Below are positions 25,658-35,963 of a DNA stretch of 64,000 nucleotides, piece by piece. Made by a program: the position numbers and the translations under genes. The DNA comes from Rhynchopus sp. YZ270_cl-10 (taxonomy: Eukaryota; Euglenozoa; Diplonemea; Diplonemida; Diplonemidae). The notes under the pieces are model-generated. The model was given only the letters and a program-made list of their open reading frames with translations. It was not told the DNA's origin and did no database searches. The stretch covers positions 434,001 to 498,000 of the forward strand of contig OZ037840.1 of assembly GCA_964035575.1 (NCBI GenBank). Direction: 5' to 3'. Positions within the stretch are counted from its first letter, which is position 1, and each line of letters starts with the position of its first letter.

Positions 25658-26529
25658 TAATGTACTAGTTGGTCGCCAGCTAAAATGTCACTATTCGAAC
25701 CAGTTCTCACATCTGTAACCTGTCTTATGGGTGCATGCTGCGTGCGCTGGCTGCAGTTGCGATATTTTGATCCGAATGGTATTGTACTAATTGGTCGCCA
25801 GCTAAAATGTCACTATTCGAACCAGTTCTCACATCTGTAACCTGTCTTATGGGTGCATGCTGCGTGCACTGGCTGCAATTGCGATATTTTGATTCAAATT
25901 GTATTGTACTAATTGGTCGCCAGCTAAAATGTCATTATTCGAACCAGTTCTCACATCTGTTACCTGTCTTATGGGTGCATGCTGCGTGCGCTGGCTGCAA
26001 TTGCGATATTTTGAGAAGAATTGTATTGTACTAATTGGTCGCCAGCTAAAATGTCACTATTCGAACCAGTTCTGACTTCTGTAACCTGTCTTGTGGGTGT
26101 ATGCTGCGTGCGCTGGCTGCAATTGCGATATTTTGAGTCAGATTGTATTGTGCTAATTGGTCGCCAGCTAAAATGTCACTATTCGAACCAGTTCTGACTT
26201 CTGTAACCTGTCTTGTGGGTGTATGCTGCGTGCGCTGGCTGCAATTGCGATATTTTGATTCAAATTGTTATGTACTAATTGGTCGCCAGCTAAAATGTCA
26301 CTATTCGAAACGGTTCTGTCTTCTGTAACGTGTCTTATGGGTGTATGCTGCGTGCGCTGGCTGCAATTGCGATATTTTGATCCGAATTGTATTGTGCTGA
26401 TTGGTTATGAAGGGACGTGTCTTATCCTTGCGGTATATTTTGGATGATATCGGCTACGCTACGGTGCTCGCAACAGCTGGGGGTGGTGATGGAGATGTGA
26501 TGCAGGTGCTGACATTGAGGTAAAGAACA

Positions 26530-28945
26530 AGGACAAGGATAAATTGATATGTGTTTGTGGAATTGGTCCCGTACCAAGGTGTCTTGTTGGATGTGATTTG
26601 TGCTGAAATGGATGGATTCTGAGGGTAAATGCTGCAAGCGCTAGGTATTCCGTGGCGCAAATAAATTGACATGTGTTTGTGGAATTGGTCCCGTACGAAG
26701 GTGTCTTGTTGGGTGTGATTTGTGCTGAAGTGGATAGATTCTGAGGGTAAATGCTGCAAGCGCTAGGTATTCCGTGGCACAAATAAATTGACATGTGTTT
26801 GTGGAATTGGTCCCGTACGAAGGTGTCTTGTTGGATGTGATTTGTGCTGAAGTGGATGGATTCTGAGGGTAAATGCTGCAAGCGCTAGGTATTCCGTGAC
26901 GCAATAAATTGACATGTGTTTGTGGAATTGGTCCCGTACCAAGGTGTCTTGTTGGGTGTGATTTGTGCTGAAATGGATAGATTCTGAGGGTAAATGCTGC
27001 AAGCGCTAGGTATTCCGTGGCGCAAATAAATTGACATGTGTTTGTGGAATTGGTCCCGTACCAAGGTGTCTTGTTGGATGTGATTTGTGCTGAAATGGAT
27101 GGATTCTGAGGGTAAATGCTGCAAGCGCTAGGTATTCCGTGGCACAAATATATTGACATGTGTTTGTGGAATTGGTCCCGTACCAAGGTGTCTTGTTGGG
27201 TGTGATTTGTGCTGAAATGGATGGATTCTGAGGGTAAATGCTGCAAGCGCTAGGTATTCCGTGACGCAATAAATTGACATGTGTTTGTGGAATTGGTCCC
27301 GTACCAAGGTGTCTTGTTGGGTGTGATTTGTGCTGAAATGGATGGATTCTGAGGGTAAATGCTGCAAGCGCTAGGTATTCCGTGACGCAATAAATTGACA
27401 TGTGTTTGTGGAATTGGTCCCGTACCAAGGTGTCTTGTTGGGTGTGATTTGTGCTGAAATGGATGGATTCTGAGGGTAAATGCTGCAAGCGCTAGGTATT
27501 CCGTGACGCAATAAATTGACATGTGTTTGTGGAATTGGTCCCGTACCAAGGTGTCTTGTTGGGTGTGATTTGTGCTGAAATGGATGGATTCTGAGGGTAA
27601 ATGCTGCAAGCGCTAGGTATTCCGTGACGCAATAAATTGGCATGTGTTTGTGGAATTGGTCCCGTACGAAGGTGTCTTGTTGGATGTGATTTGTGCTGAA
27701 ATGGATGGATTCTGAGGGTAAATGCTGCAAGCGCTAGGTATTCCGTGACGCAATAAATTGGCATGTGTTTGTGGAATTGGTCCCGTACGAAGGTGTCTTG
27801 TTGGGTGTGATTTGTGCTGAAGTGGATAGATTCTGAGGGTAAATGCTGCAAGCGCTAGGTATTCCGTGGCACAAATAAATTGACATGTATTTGTGGAATT
27901 GGTCCCGTACCAAAGTGTCTTGTTGGGTGTGATTTGTGCTGAAATGGATAGATTCTCAGGGTAAATGCTGCAAGCGCTAGGTATTCCGTGACGCAATAAA
28001 TTGGCATGTGTTTGTGGAATTGGTCCCGTACGAAGGTGTCTTGTTGGATGTGATTTGTGCTGAAATGGATGGATTCTGAGGGTAAATGCTGCAAGCGCTA
28101 GGTATTCCGTGGCACAAATATATTGACATGTGTTTGTGGAATTGGTCCCGTACGAAGGTGTCTTGTTGGATGTGATTTGTGCTGAAGTGGATAGATTCTG
28201 AGGGTAAATGCTGCAAGCGCTAGGTATTCCGGTGCGCAAATAAATTGACATGTGTTTGTGGAATTGGTCCCGTACGAAGGTGTCTTGTTGGATGTGATTT
28301 GTGCTGAAGTGGATAGATTCTGAGGGTAAATGCTGCAAGCGCTAGGTATTCCGTGGCACAAATAAATTGACATGTATTTGTGGAATTGGTCCCGTACCAA
28401 AGTGTCTTGTTGGGTGTGATTTGTGCTGAAATGGATAGATTCTCAGGGTAAATGCTGCAAGCGCTAGGTATTCCGTGACGCAATAAATTGGCATGTGTTT
28501 GTGGAATTGGTCCCGTACGAAGGTGTCTTGTTGGATGTGATTTGTGCTGAAATGGATGGATTCTGAGGGTAAATGCTGCAAGCGCTAGGTATTCCGTGGC
28601 ACAAATATATTGACATGTGTTTGTGGAATTGGTCCCGTACCAAGGTGTCTTGTTTGGTGTGATTTGTGCTGAAATGGATAGTTTCTGAGGGTAAATGCTG
28701 CAAGCGCTAGGTATTCCGGTGCGCAAATAAATTGACATGTGTTTGTGGAATTGGTCCCGTACGAAGGTGTCTTGTTGGATGTGATTTGTGCTGAAGTGGA
28801 TAGATTCTGAGGGTAAATGCTGCAAGCGCTAGGTATTCCGTGGCACAAATATATTGACATGTGTTTGTGGAATTGGTCCCGTACCAAGGTGTCTTGTTCG
28901 GTGTGATTTGTGCTGAAATGGATAGTTTCTGAGGGTAAATGCTGC
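26530..28945 (+). repeat. 122-bp satellite, subfamily 2 (about 20 units)
   Basis: Tandem units of 121-122 bp with AATTGGTCCCGTAC and GGGTAAATGCTGCAAGCGCT. In both subfamilies AATTGGTC lies exactly 62 bp before GGGT..ATGCTGC..GCGCT, so they are diverged forms of one satellite. Open frames on the minus strand follow the repeat period and are not genes. 26407-26529 is a spacer or a very diverged unit. Confidence 0.93.
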
Positions 28946-29175
28946 CGTCCGTAATTGACTTAGTTCTGTATTCTGTGATCAGTCTTATGAGTGTATGCTG
29001 CAGGCGACAATTGAAGGATTTGAAACAAAATTGTATTGTGCTACTTGGTGGTCACCTGAAGTATCCGTAGTTGAACTAGTTATGAAATCTGTTGTCAGTC
29101 TTATGGATGAATGCTGCATGCTCTACGGACAATTGAAACGTTTCAAACAACATTGTTTTGTGCTAATTCACCTCC
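28946..29175 (+). repeat. Diverged 122-bp satellite units (subfamily 3)
   Basis: Two degenerate units of about 116 bp with CTTATGAGTGTATGCTGCAG and CTTATGGATGAATGCTGCATG, and TTGTATTGTGCTA / TTGTTTTGTGCTA between them. They preserve the landmark order of subfamily 1 and look like the old edge of the array. Confidence 0.75.
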
Positions 29176-29196
29176 GAGAGTCCCCGACCCCACACA

Positions 29197-29400
29197 ACAC
29201 TTTTTTCGTGAAGTACGTTGAGAACCTTTTTGACAGGTCGCTGACCGATTTCCGAAAGCAGCGGGGCAGGGCTTCCGCCAAGGTGACCGGAGTGGCCATG
29301 GCCCACCCGGAGAGAAATGGGGTTTAGGAGGTTGTGGATGAGCCTTAGTTGTCATGCGACGCCACCGTGCAGAGCATTTGGCTCGCTGTGTCAAAAGAAG
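29197..29400 (+). repeat. Dispersed repeat with coding-like remnant; paralogue at 60480-60590
   Basis: The segment GCTTCCGCCAAGG...AATGGGGTTTAGGAGGTTGTGGATGA matches 60507-60568 in the same orientation. One frame here (about 29206-29327) reads like protein, including FVKYVENLFDRSLTDFRK, but ends at a stop and has no clear start or family. At 60580 the paralogue carries a foldback insertion that is absent here, so this copy serves as the empty site. Confidence 0.6.
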
Positions 29401-30268
29401 TGGACGAAAAGGGGAGTGGTGAATTTTCCAGTGTCCCGCAGTGTCGCACCACTTATTTTTTTCGCATTTTGAGGGGGGGGAAATGCAAAATGAAAACAAA
29501 ATTTTGGTAGATTCAGATTTTTGCTAAGGTGCTGGCAGCTGTCCCCAAAAAAAAAATATCTCCCCCCCACATTTTTTGGTCCTGGGTCACAAAAAAAAAT
29601 TTCCGATTCCTGAAACCCCAAATCCTGTTGGAAACCCTTCCGGGGGGGGGAAAACAAAAAAAAAAAAATTTGTTTTTTTTGACAAAAACGGCCAAAAACG
29701 ACAAAATAGTTTTTACGACAAAAATTCCTTCACAAATTGTACAGGATGAGACCCCCTATACTATTTACGTTTCACCTACTATTTACGGTAAAACTGGTAA
29801 AACTGTAAAACTTTTTTTTCTTTTTTTTTTTTTTTTTTTTTTGAAAATTTTTTTGGGATTGAAATCAGCGGATCGAAATGAGACGAATTTTGTCTATTTT
29901 TTTCTGAGACATCGGGTCCCATACCCTCCCATTCCCTACCACACCGTGAGTGTTTCCCGAGTGCATTGCCCTCTCCCTTATTTTTTCCCACCCGCCCCAC
30001 TCCTTATTAGACATTATAGTAGACGCCCCGTGCTGTCATGCCAGGACACGAGATTTTTTTCTTTCTGACTTCTTTACATGATAATATACCCCCTCCCGTT
30101 CTGATACAGTGCCTCTGTACCATGTGTCCACCTTCTCCATGGGAATATCTAAGTCTTAATATTGACTCCTTTTCACACACACCAACCACTCACAGCGATA
30201 CACCCCACCCAAACCCCCCCCCCCAGCCATCTCGGGCAGGACAGGCCAGGTAGGTCCTTCGCAGCACA
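29401..30268. other. Intergenic, homopolymer-rich
   Basis: Runs of A, T, C and G dominate (for example the T run near 29818-29842 and the C run near 30217). No gene or RNA is supported. Pyrimidine-rich stretches before 30240 could serve as a splice acceptor for the gene starting at 30269. Confidence 0.5.
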
Positions 30269-30833
30269 ATGGGTGTCGGGTCCTCTTCAGGTACGGCGTA
30301 CTCAATGGATGGGGCGATTAGCTCAAATATACCAATGAGCACTAGCGGCCCGTACGTAACAAATCAAGTGCAAGGAGAAGTGTGGAACCAAGTCGTGCCA
30401 CAGTCGAGCGAATACCTGCAACACATCGGAATGCCTTACATGAGATGTGCAATGGTATGGGATATTTTTTTTTTTGAGCGTTTTCTGAGCTGCGGGGGGG
30501 TAGGGGGCGACGACACACGATTGTGCACGATGATACGCGATTTAGCACGATGACTGAGCCCGAAAACGCCGTAGATAATCGCACAGAAATAATAGTTTAT
30601 GGACAATGTTTAGCTCTTATAAAGTACCCCCACATTTGCTTTTGAAATAAATACAAACACAGTTTCGCCGGTCAATGGACATCTGTTATGCAAGGGATTA
30701 CACTTTCGACAGCGAAGAAGTAAAATGTCGAAACGAACGTGAGGACTACAAGAACTGTTACTTCCACGGAAAGGAGGTATGCTGGGTTCCAAAAATTGCC
30801 AACCTTGCGAACGTTCAAGCAGCTTTGCTGTGA
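30269..30833 (+). CDS. Twin-CX9C (CHCH) protein, two exons; possible complex I B18/NDUFB7
   Basis: Proposed join of 30269-30454 and 30663-30833 (118 residues), intron 30455-30662 with G|GTATGG donor and CACAG acceptor, phase 0. Seen in the sequence: exon 1 starts ATG GGT GTC GGG TCC TCT (MGVGSS, an N-myristoylation-type start). The first CX9C (C60-C70) spans the splice junction; the second (C84-C94, CRNEREDYKNC) is in exon 2; another Cys follows at 102. Twin CX9C proteins are oxidised by Mia40 in the mitochondrial intermembrane space. Complex I subunit NDUFB7 is myristoylated and has CKQERHDWDYC at the second motif in human, close to this one. The inter-motif loop is longer (13 versus 10), so identity as NDUFB7 is an inference; a different CHCH protein is possible. 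Recovery of two exact CX9C spacings strongly supports the intron. Confidence 0.68.
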
Positions 30834-30905
30834 CTGAGGGGCTTGTACGGATTCTGAGGAAAAAAAAAGATTTGACTTTACAATGTACACTCTTGGTGCA
30901 CTCTT

Positions 30906-31020
30906 TCTGGCAAAGGGCAACCTTTTAAATAGGTCGAACAAAAGGGAGTACCAACTCCCCCTAGCGGGAGTTGATACTCCCGCTTTTCGTAACTCCAAAA
31001 TAAAGTTGCCCTTTCTCAGA
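30906..31020. mobile_element. Foldback element, about 110 bp
   Basis: The outer arms AAAGGGCAAC (30912) and GTTGCCCTTT (31005) enclose an inner inverted repeat GGGAGTACCAACTCCC / GGGAGTTGATACTCCC (one mismatch). It lies between two predicted genes. Its right end supplies the pyrimidine tract and CTTTCTCAG that could act as the acceptor for the leader of the next gene. Confidence 0.65.
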
Positions 31021-31209
31021 AATATTGCATCGTGTGGAATAATACTAGGTCTACTTTCTCCACGAATCAACAAAATACATGCACACCTTTTGCGCCTAAA
31101 TTTAAACCCGGGGCGACTATTATGCAACAAAACCCATCTTTAAACATAACTATCAATACAACCCAGCAGCAACAACAACAAAAAAATAAAAATAATACAG
31201 TTCCGTTTT

Positions 31210-31656
31210 ATGGGTATGCTCCACAACGTTCACAAAACTGAACAAGGGGAGAGAGATTTCGTGAAATTCAACCTGAACTGGGACAGAACACACTACGATG
31301 CAGACCAAGGTATGGCTCGGGTGTTGCTACGATATGATGTTTAAACTTCCCCCCCTTTTTTTTTGGGGCGATCACTCTTTGTGCGAGTGGTCCCATATTA
31401 TCCTGTAAAGAAAAACCGTGGCTGCTATCTAGTGATCGTAGTCTATAATCAAACAATTTTTTTTTTTTTTTTGCGAGAGTGGTCCCATTACGCATATTTT
31501 CAGGACGTTTATGTCACAACCTAAATTGGGACACTTTTTTTTGATGTCAACCACGGACCCACGACTACAGGAGATATCCTTGAGCGGGCAGAAAACGTGT
31601 TGAAAATATATGAAGACAAAGGCCTCCCAGGAACCAAGTGGATGGGCCCGCACTGA
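31210..31656 (+). CDS. Small two-exon gene, unknown function
   Basis: Proposed join of 31210-31309 and 31571-31656 (61 residues). Exon 1 starts ATG GGT ATG CTC and reads MGMLHNVHKTEQGERDFVKF, then NLNWDRTHYDADQ, ending G|GTATGG. Exon 2 follows ACGACTACAG and reads DILERAENVLKIYEDKGLPG, then TKWMGPH and a stop. Phases agree (1 nt plus 2 nt making Gly). The 261-bp intron contains a family-3 short repeat (31401-31472). The exon 2 frame stays open and protein-like for some codons upstream of the proposed acceptor, so the acceptor may be wrong or an extra exon may exist. A start further upstream is also possible, because a second frame from 31021 is open through a Gln/Asn-rich segment to 31241. 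I do not recognise the protein. Confidence 0.45.
31401..31472 (+). repeat. Short dispersed repeat, family 3 (T-tract end)
   Basis: Begins TCCTGTAAAGAAAAACCGTGG, contains CTATCTAGTGAT and GTCTATAATCAAACAA, and ends in a long T run. A close copy is at 43035-43103 and degenerate copies are at 32397-32463 and 62886-62957. A terminal T run could be a Pol III terminator; that is inference. Confidence 0.6.
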
Positions 31657-31683
31657 TTTTTTCTCCCCCCCTTCTTTTTTTTT

Positions 31684-31935
31684 TAAAGAACGATTCGTCT
31701 GTACAGGGGTTCGTACGATATATGGCTGTGTTTTTTTTTCCCCTTTTTTCCTTTTTCCTTTTTTCCTTTTTTTATTTTGAAGAATTGTCGGAATAATAGT
31801 GTAGTTGCCACCTTGTGGAAGCTCCACTGGCTTTTTTAAAAGAACGATTCGTCTGCTGCAGGAGTTCGTACGCTATATGGTCGCGTTTTTTTTCCCCTCC
31901 CTTTTCCCCCTCTTTTCCCTCTTCTTTCTTTGTCC
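31684..31935 (+). repeat. Two-copy direct repeat, about 155 bp apart
   Basis: AAAGAACGATTCGTCTG...GGAGTTCGTACG.TATATGG.CG followed by T/C-rich DNA occurs at about 31686 and again at about 31839. No coding content. The rest of 31657-33170 is T-, A- or G-rich intergenic DNA apart from the repeats listed. Confidence 0.6.
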
Positions 31936-32297
31936 CTTGATACCAATTGTCATCAAGGTAATATATATGCACAGCAAGGCCTACGGTTCGTCTCGCAAAC
32001 ATTCCCTCTTTGTTTCTTTAACGGGTCGTTTTTGATTGTAAATAAAATGGAATTATGACAAGGAGGACCTTAGGGAAGAGGAAAAACCTTTTCTTGATTT
32101 TGATCGGTTGATCCCTATACCTATGTTTTCAATTTATTTGAATGCATATTTCCCTCCCTTTTTTATGTAGATCGTACGTCACAGTGCCTGATTGATAACA
32201 GATTAAAAAAATTTCTACTTTATTTAATTTTCAAATAATTCTTCCCCCTCCCCTTCCTCCCCTTCCTCCCCTTCCCCCTACTACCACGAACGACGGT

Positions 32298-32357
32298 ATA
32301 GTGGAGTTCATCCTCGGGTGTCTACACTAATACAACCAAGTTTTCAAACAAAAAAAG
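32298..32357 (+). repeat. SINE-like repeat, family 2
   Basis: AGTGGAGTTCATCCTCGGGTG, then TCTACACTAATACAACCAAG, then TTTTC and an A-rich tail. Other copies: 53596-53650, 57470-57525, 63613-63672; a degraded one is at 37231-37281. The shared 5' start, shared 3' end and A tail fit a retroposed short element. It is related to family 1 through AGTGGAG and the CTACACTA...CAAC..TTT.TCAAAA end. Confidence 0.65.
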
Positions 32358-32629
32358 AGCAACAACATAGTCATATAGGATAAACTCTTTTAAGAATCCT
32401 GTAAAGAAAAAAAGCAAAAAAAAAAAAAATCCTTGTTATCTAGTATGAAGTCAAACAATATTTGTAGGATTGACACAACAGCATTGCATCCTTGAGGGTG
32501 ATTTCTTGGTCTGTACAAATATAGGTTTCAACAAAAAAAAAAAGGAAAAAGAGAAAAATGGAGTACGAGACAAAAAACCTCAGCAGGCGATTGTAGATAA
32601 AGTCAAACAAAACAAAATAAGAAAGCAAC

Positions 32630-32703
32630 ATGGGGTGGGGTGGGGCGGGGTTAGGTAGGGTTAGCGGGTCGGGGCGGGGCGGGGTGGGATGGCATGGGAT
32701 GGG
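32630..32703 (+). other. G-rich tract, potential G-quadruplex
   Basis: More than ten runs of three or four G within about 70 bases, including GGGGTTAGGTAGGGTTAGCGGG, which contains telomere-like TTAGG/AGGGTTAG words. No tandem TTAGGG array is present, so this is not a telomere. Confidence 0.6.
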
Positions 32704-33170
32704 GTTGGACAACATTCCGAGTTCGACACATCAGGGTTTCCGCTTGGTTTTTGGTCCTCCCCTCCCTGACTGTAGGGAGGGCAAAATTTTTGAGGGTCAA
32801 ATCCTATCGGAAGCCTTGCAAATTCAAATTCAAGAAAAAAATGTTTACAAATAAAACAACCAAAAAAAAAGGTACATTGTCAAAAAAGGATGGAATAAAA
32901 AAAAAAAAATAAAGGAACAGTCGCGATCGATGTATTGTAATATCAGGGCTTTATATTTAGGTTTACTAGGGGGGAGAAACCCTGTCTAAACCCCTGATTG
33001 AATGTTCTGAGAAAAAAGCGCTGTAATCTTTTTGTTTTTTTTTTTTTCCTACACTCCCACAATACCACTTTTAAACACACCCCATACAGAGTAGATCACC
33101 ATCTTTTTTTTGGTGTCACACACACAAAAAAAAAAAATCCAAAAAAAAAATAACAAATGGATAGCTAGTT

Positions 33171-33233
33171 GTTTCCCCCCCTCCTCTCCTCCCCCTATTT
33201 TCCATTACCCTTCCCTCACGCTGCTGTGCTGAG
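33171..33233 (+). promoter_or_regulatory. Polypyrimidine tract and splice acceptor 5' of the WD40 gene
   Basis: About 50 bases of nearly pure C/T followed by GCTGCTGTGCTGAG. The first AG after the tract (33232-33233) lies 31 bp before the ATG at 33265. It fits either a cis intron in the leader or spliced-leader addition; the sequence alone cannot say which. It is also the reason to reject any start upstream of 33265. Confidence 0.5.
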
Positions 33234-33264
33234 GGTGGAAGGGGGGGTGGGGGGAAGGGGGGAG

Positions 33265-35963
33265 ATGGTGGGTTTGCATCCGGAGCGGGAGTTTCGTTCC
33301 TCATCTCGCTCGCGGTCTGGGAGTTGTGATAGTGGGGTGGATGCAGATGATGTACAGGCACAACAGCTTGCCGCGAAGATCCACCGGCAACAGCTTCTCA
33401 TCTCCTCCTTGGAATCTGAAATTGCGTCTCAAACGCCGCCAGCTTCAACGAACACTTCCCATCCAAATGACCCTCCTACACAACGAACGCAAGAAGCCGC
33501 AGTACTCTACCTCAACCCCTCCCTTCCGATGGCCCTCCGCGAGCTCTCTCAGTTCACCCAACCCCCTTTGATATCATCACCATCTCCTCCCCCCCCTCCT
33601 GCTCCTACCGCGCTGCTATGGGATATTCGACCTCCTTTGCAACTTCTTCCGAGGGCTCTGCCGACCGCATTGTTAACACAACCCCCAAGCGTTTCTGTCA
33701 CCGTAAAGGTTTCTGGGAATGTGGCGGTCGTATTAGACGATGTGGCAGTGTTTGGCGATTTGCAGCTTGGGGTGGCATCGATTTTGGGGGTGCCTGTATC
33801 ATCACAGAGGTTTTATTCTGAGGGGGCGTTGGTGGTGGAGAGAGAAGGAGAGGCACGACAGAGCATTCTGGCAACGTGTGTACCGTTTGCGGAGTTGGTG
33901 CTGCGGTGGGGGGGAGGGGCGGTTCCGGTGGATTTGGTTGATACTCGGGTGGTGCAGCCGGCCTCGAGACATTCATTTGCGATGACCCCTACCCCGCCTC
34001 GAAGTGTTGTGGACGATTCGTTGACGCCAACCGCAGCCCTGCTTACCGCTCCCATCACACCACCTCTCCCGGTCATCTCAGGGGGGACCGGAGGGACAAC
34101 GCAGATGCGAAGAGTTTCTTCGGTGCTTCCACTCTCCTCGTTTCCTCAGGCGAGTTCGAGTAGTTCGTTGTGCGCGCCGCAGAGTACTCCGAGTACTGGA
34201 GGAAAGAAAGGGTGGTTGACACCTACTTCATCTGTTTCTGTTGGGACGCCGTCGATGCGAGGGGCGATTCGGACGGCGACGCATCCTTCGTTTATTACTC
34301 AGGAGAGTCCGGTGCTGCCGTCGGAACGATCAGAACGGTCGGAAAGAGCGAGAGAAGCGGAAAGGAAGCCGTCATCAATGGTACAACTTCCCCCGGCCGC
34401 TGTATTGAAGAAGGAGGAGGAGGAGGAGGAAGAGGAGGAGCCTGTTGCAGAGGTAGAACCAGAACCCGAAATTTTCCCGTCAGAATGCAAAAAGGTGTCC
34501 GACGAAGGGGTTGACATGCCTGCAATACGCAGAGCGGTTCCACCAAAACAGACCGGCCTAATCCAAACCTGGAGAATGGGGAAGGCAACGAAACACCCCT
34601 GGACTCATGAGCTGGTTGCAGTGGTTACACTGGTGAAGACCGGGCATTTGTGTTGTTGTGCAGACATAGGTGGGTGCTGTGTCCGTGTCTTTCAATTAGG
34701 CAAACACGGTAAAGAGCTTTCAGCGTACCCCTTCTCTGATGTACAAAGTCTCGCTTCAGATGCAGAACAGCTGGTTATTGGAGGGAGTGGGGTGATACGG
34801 TGCGTTACTTCCCCCGATTGGACAACGAGATGGGAGTTGAGGGACACCACCATGTGGCGTGTGTTGTCTGCAGGTGGCGGTGCGTTGGTCTCAGGGTGTC
34901 GTGAAGGACCTCTCCGTCTCAGCAACATGCTAGAAGAGCCGACACATAAGAAAAGTATAATGCTTGAGGAGAGCCTAGCGGAGGTGGGGTGGGAGTGTAT
35001 CACGATTGACTCTCCGTTTATTGTTGCGTTGGATGGGCGGAAGAAGATTGTGGTGTGGTTGACAACGGATTTGACAATGAGCGATCAGCAGAATTATTTG
35101 CTGCCGGTTGGGAGAAAGTTTGGGTCCAGATGTTTTGAGAACCCTGGGCAGCCGCAGTTAAGGAGTCCTTCGGGCATAGCAGCATGCAGCCAGCTGATGG
35201 CTTCAAAGCACGAAAACACTGCATTTGTGTGGGGTGCGCTAACAGGCCGCCTTATGGTCGAGCTTCCCATCTCCGAGCGGGCTGTCATCGCCATCGCAGG
35301 AACCATTCTCGACGGCCTCTTCCTCGTCTGCGACAGCGCGCACATCCGTGTCTTTGACCTAGAATACCTCCTCGAAGCCAGCAAGCCCGGACACAGCTCC
35401 AAATACACAGGCCCCGCAATATGGGAAGCGCAATGCCCGCCAGGGATGGGGGAGGTAAAGAGTTTGGTATGAACACAATATTTGGTTAAAGGTGCGAGAA
35501 TTGTTAACGACAGTTGGTTGCTGTGCGAGAAAGAAAGACAGTGGAGATTGCACAACACTGTGGCAACACAACCGAGGCAACTACACTACTCCAACAATTT
35601 ATCAAAAAAAAAAAAAACGATTGTGATCAAGGTGGCGGGCGAGAGGCTTAGGGTTTTACATTTTTTGATGTAAATGGCTAAATGGATGTGGGGTCCTCCC
35701 CTTCAGCCGGTCATTGTACCAAAGATACACTGTTCACGAGGGGGCATTTATTTTAAGTTTTTTTTGGTGACTATTTGAGTCGTTTGCAAAATCTCGTAGC
35801 TGGTCCAGAATGAGCAATATTAGGAATTATGCGTGCCTCATTTCAAAACCACACACACACACAGCTTGTTGCAGGGACTACAGCAATTGTAGCTGTGCAT
35901 GAGCAAGGCATCACAGAGTGGCGCCCCACGTTAACCAAGTATGTCTCCACCCACCCCCCTTAA
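33265..35963 (+). CDS. WD40-type beta-propeller protein, probably two exons
   Basis: Starts at ATG 33265 (MVGLHPEREF), after the polypyrimidine tract. The exon-1 frame is open to a stop at 35470, but a good donor GAG|GTAAAG lies at 35454/35455 and an acceptor ACACACACAG precedes 35865. Proposed join of 33265-35454 and 35865-35963, phase 0, 762 residues. Layout: Ser-rich N terminus with a short coiled segment (31-55); Pro/Thr-rich linkers; a possible ubiquitin-like beta-grasp stretch (141-218, inferred); acidic run (382-402); from about 430 a repeat region I read as six degenerate WD40 blades, with typical ends such as VRVFQL, IVVWLT, AFVWGA and IRVFDL. Exon 2 adds LVAGTTAIVAVHEQGITEWR, a seventh blade. 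Orthologue and partner are unknown; the role is probably as a scaffold. The unspliced alternative is 735 residues with six blades. Confidence 0.75.
35538..35616 (+). repeat. SINE-like repeat, family 1, within the WD40-gene intron
   Basis: Starts ACAGTGGAGATTGCACAA, contains CAACACAACCGAGGCAACTA and CTCCAACAATTTATC, and ends in an A run. Same boundaries at 37537-37619, 41779-41853 and 62648-62718; 42953-43006 lacks the tail; relics lie near 42697, 53018 and 54512. Confidence 0.75.

Larger units (their letters stand above)
24489..26406 (+). repeat. 122-bp satellite, subfamily 1 (about 11 units)
   Basis: Tandem 122-bp units with the anchor CTTATGGGTGCATGCTGCG at 122-bp steps (24499, 24621, 24743, 24865, 24987, then 25726 to 26336). 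The fifth unit is split by the 615-bp element at 25043-25657. Units differ by scattered point changes only. No coding function is supported. Confidence 0.95.

Noticed and set aside
26454-28887. Minus-strand frames beginning MQHLPSESIHF
   Set aside because: They restart at every 122-bp satellite unit; this is periodic repeat translation.
32630-32703. Interstitial telomere
   Set aside because: Only two TTAGG-like words and no tandem array.
33169-33264. Upstream start (TTG) for the WD40 protein
   Set aside because: This part translates the polypyrimidine tract and has no ATG; the first ATG after the AG acceptor is 33265.
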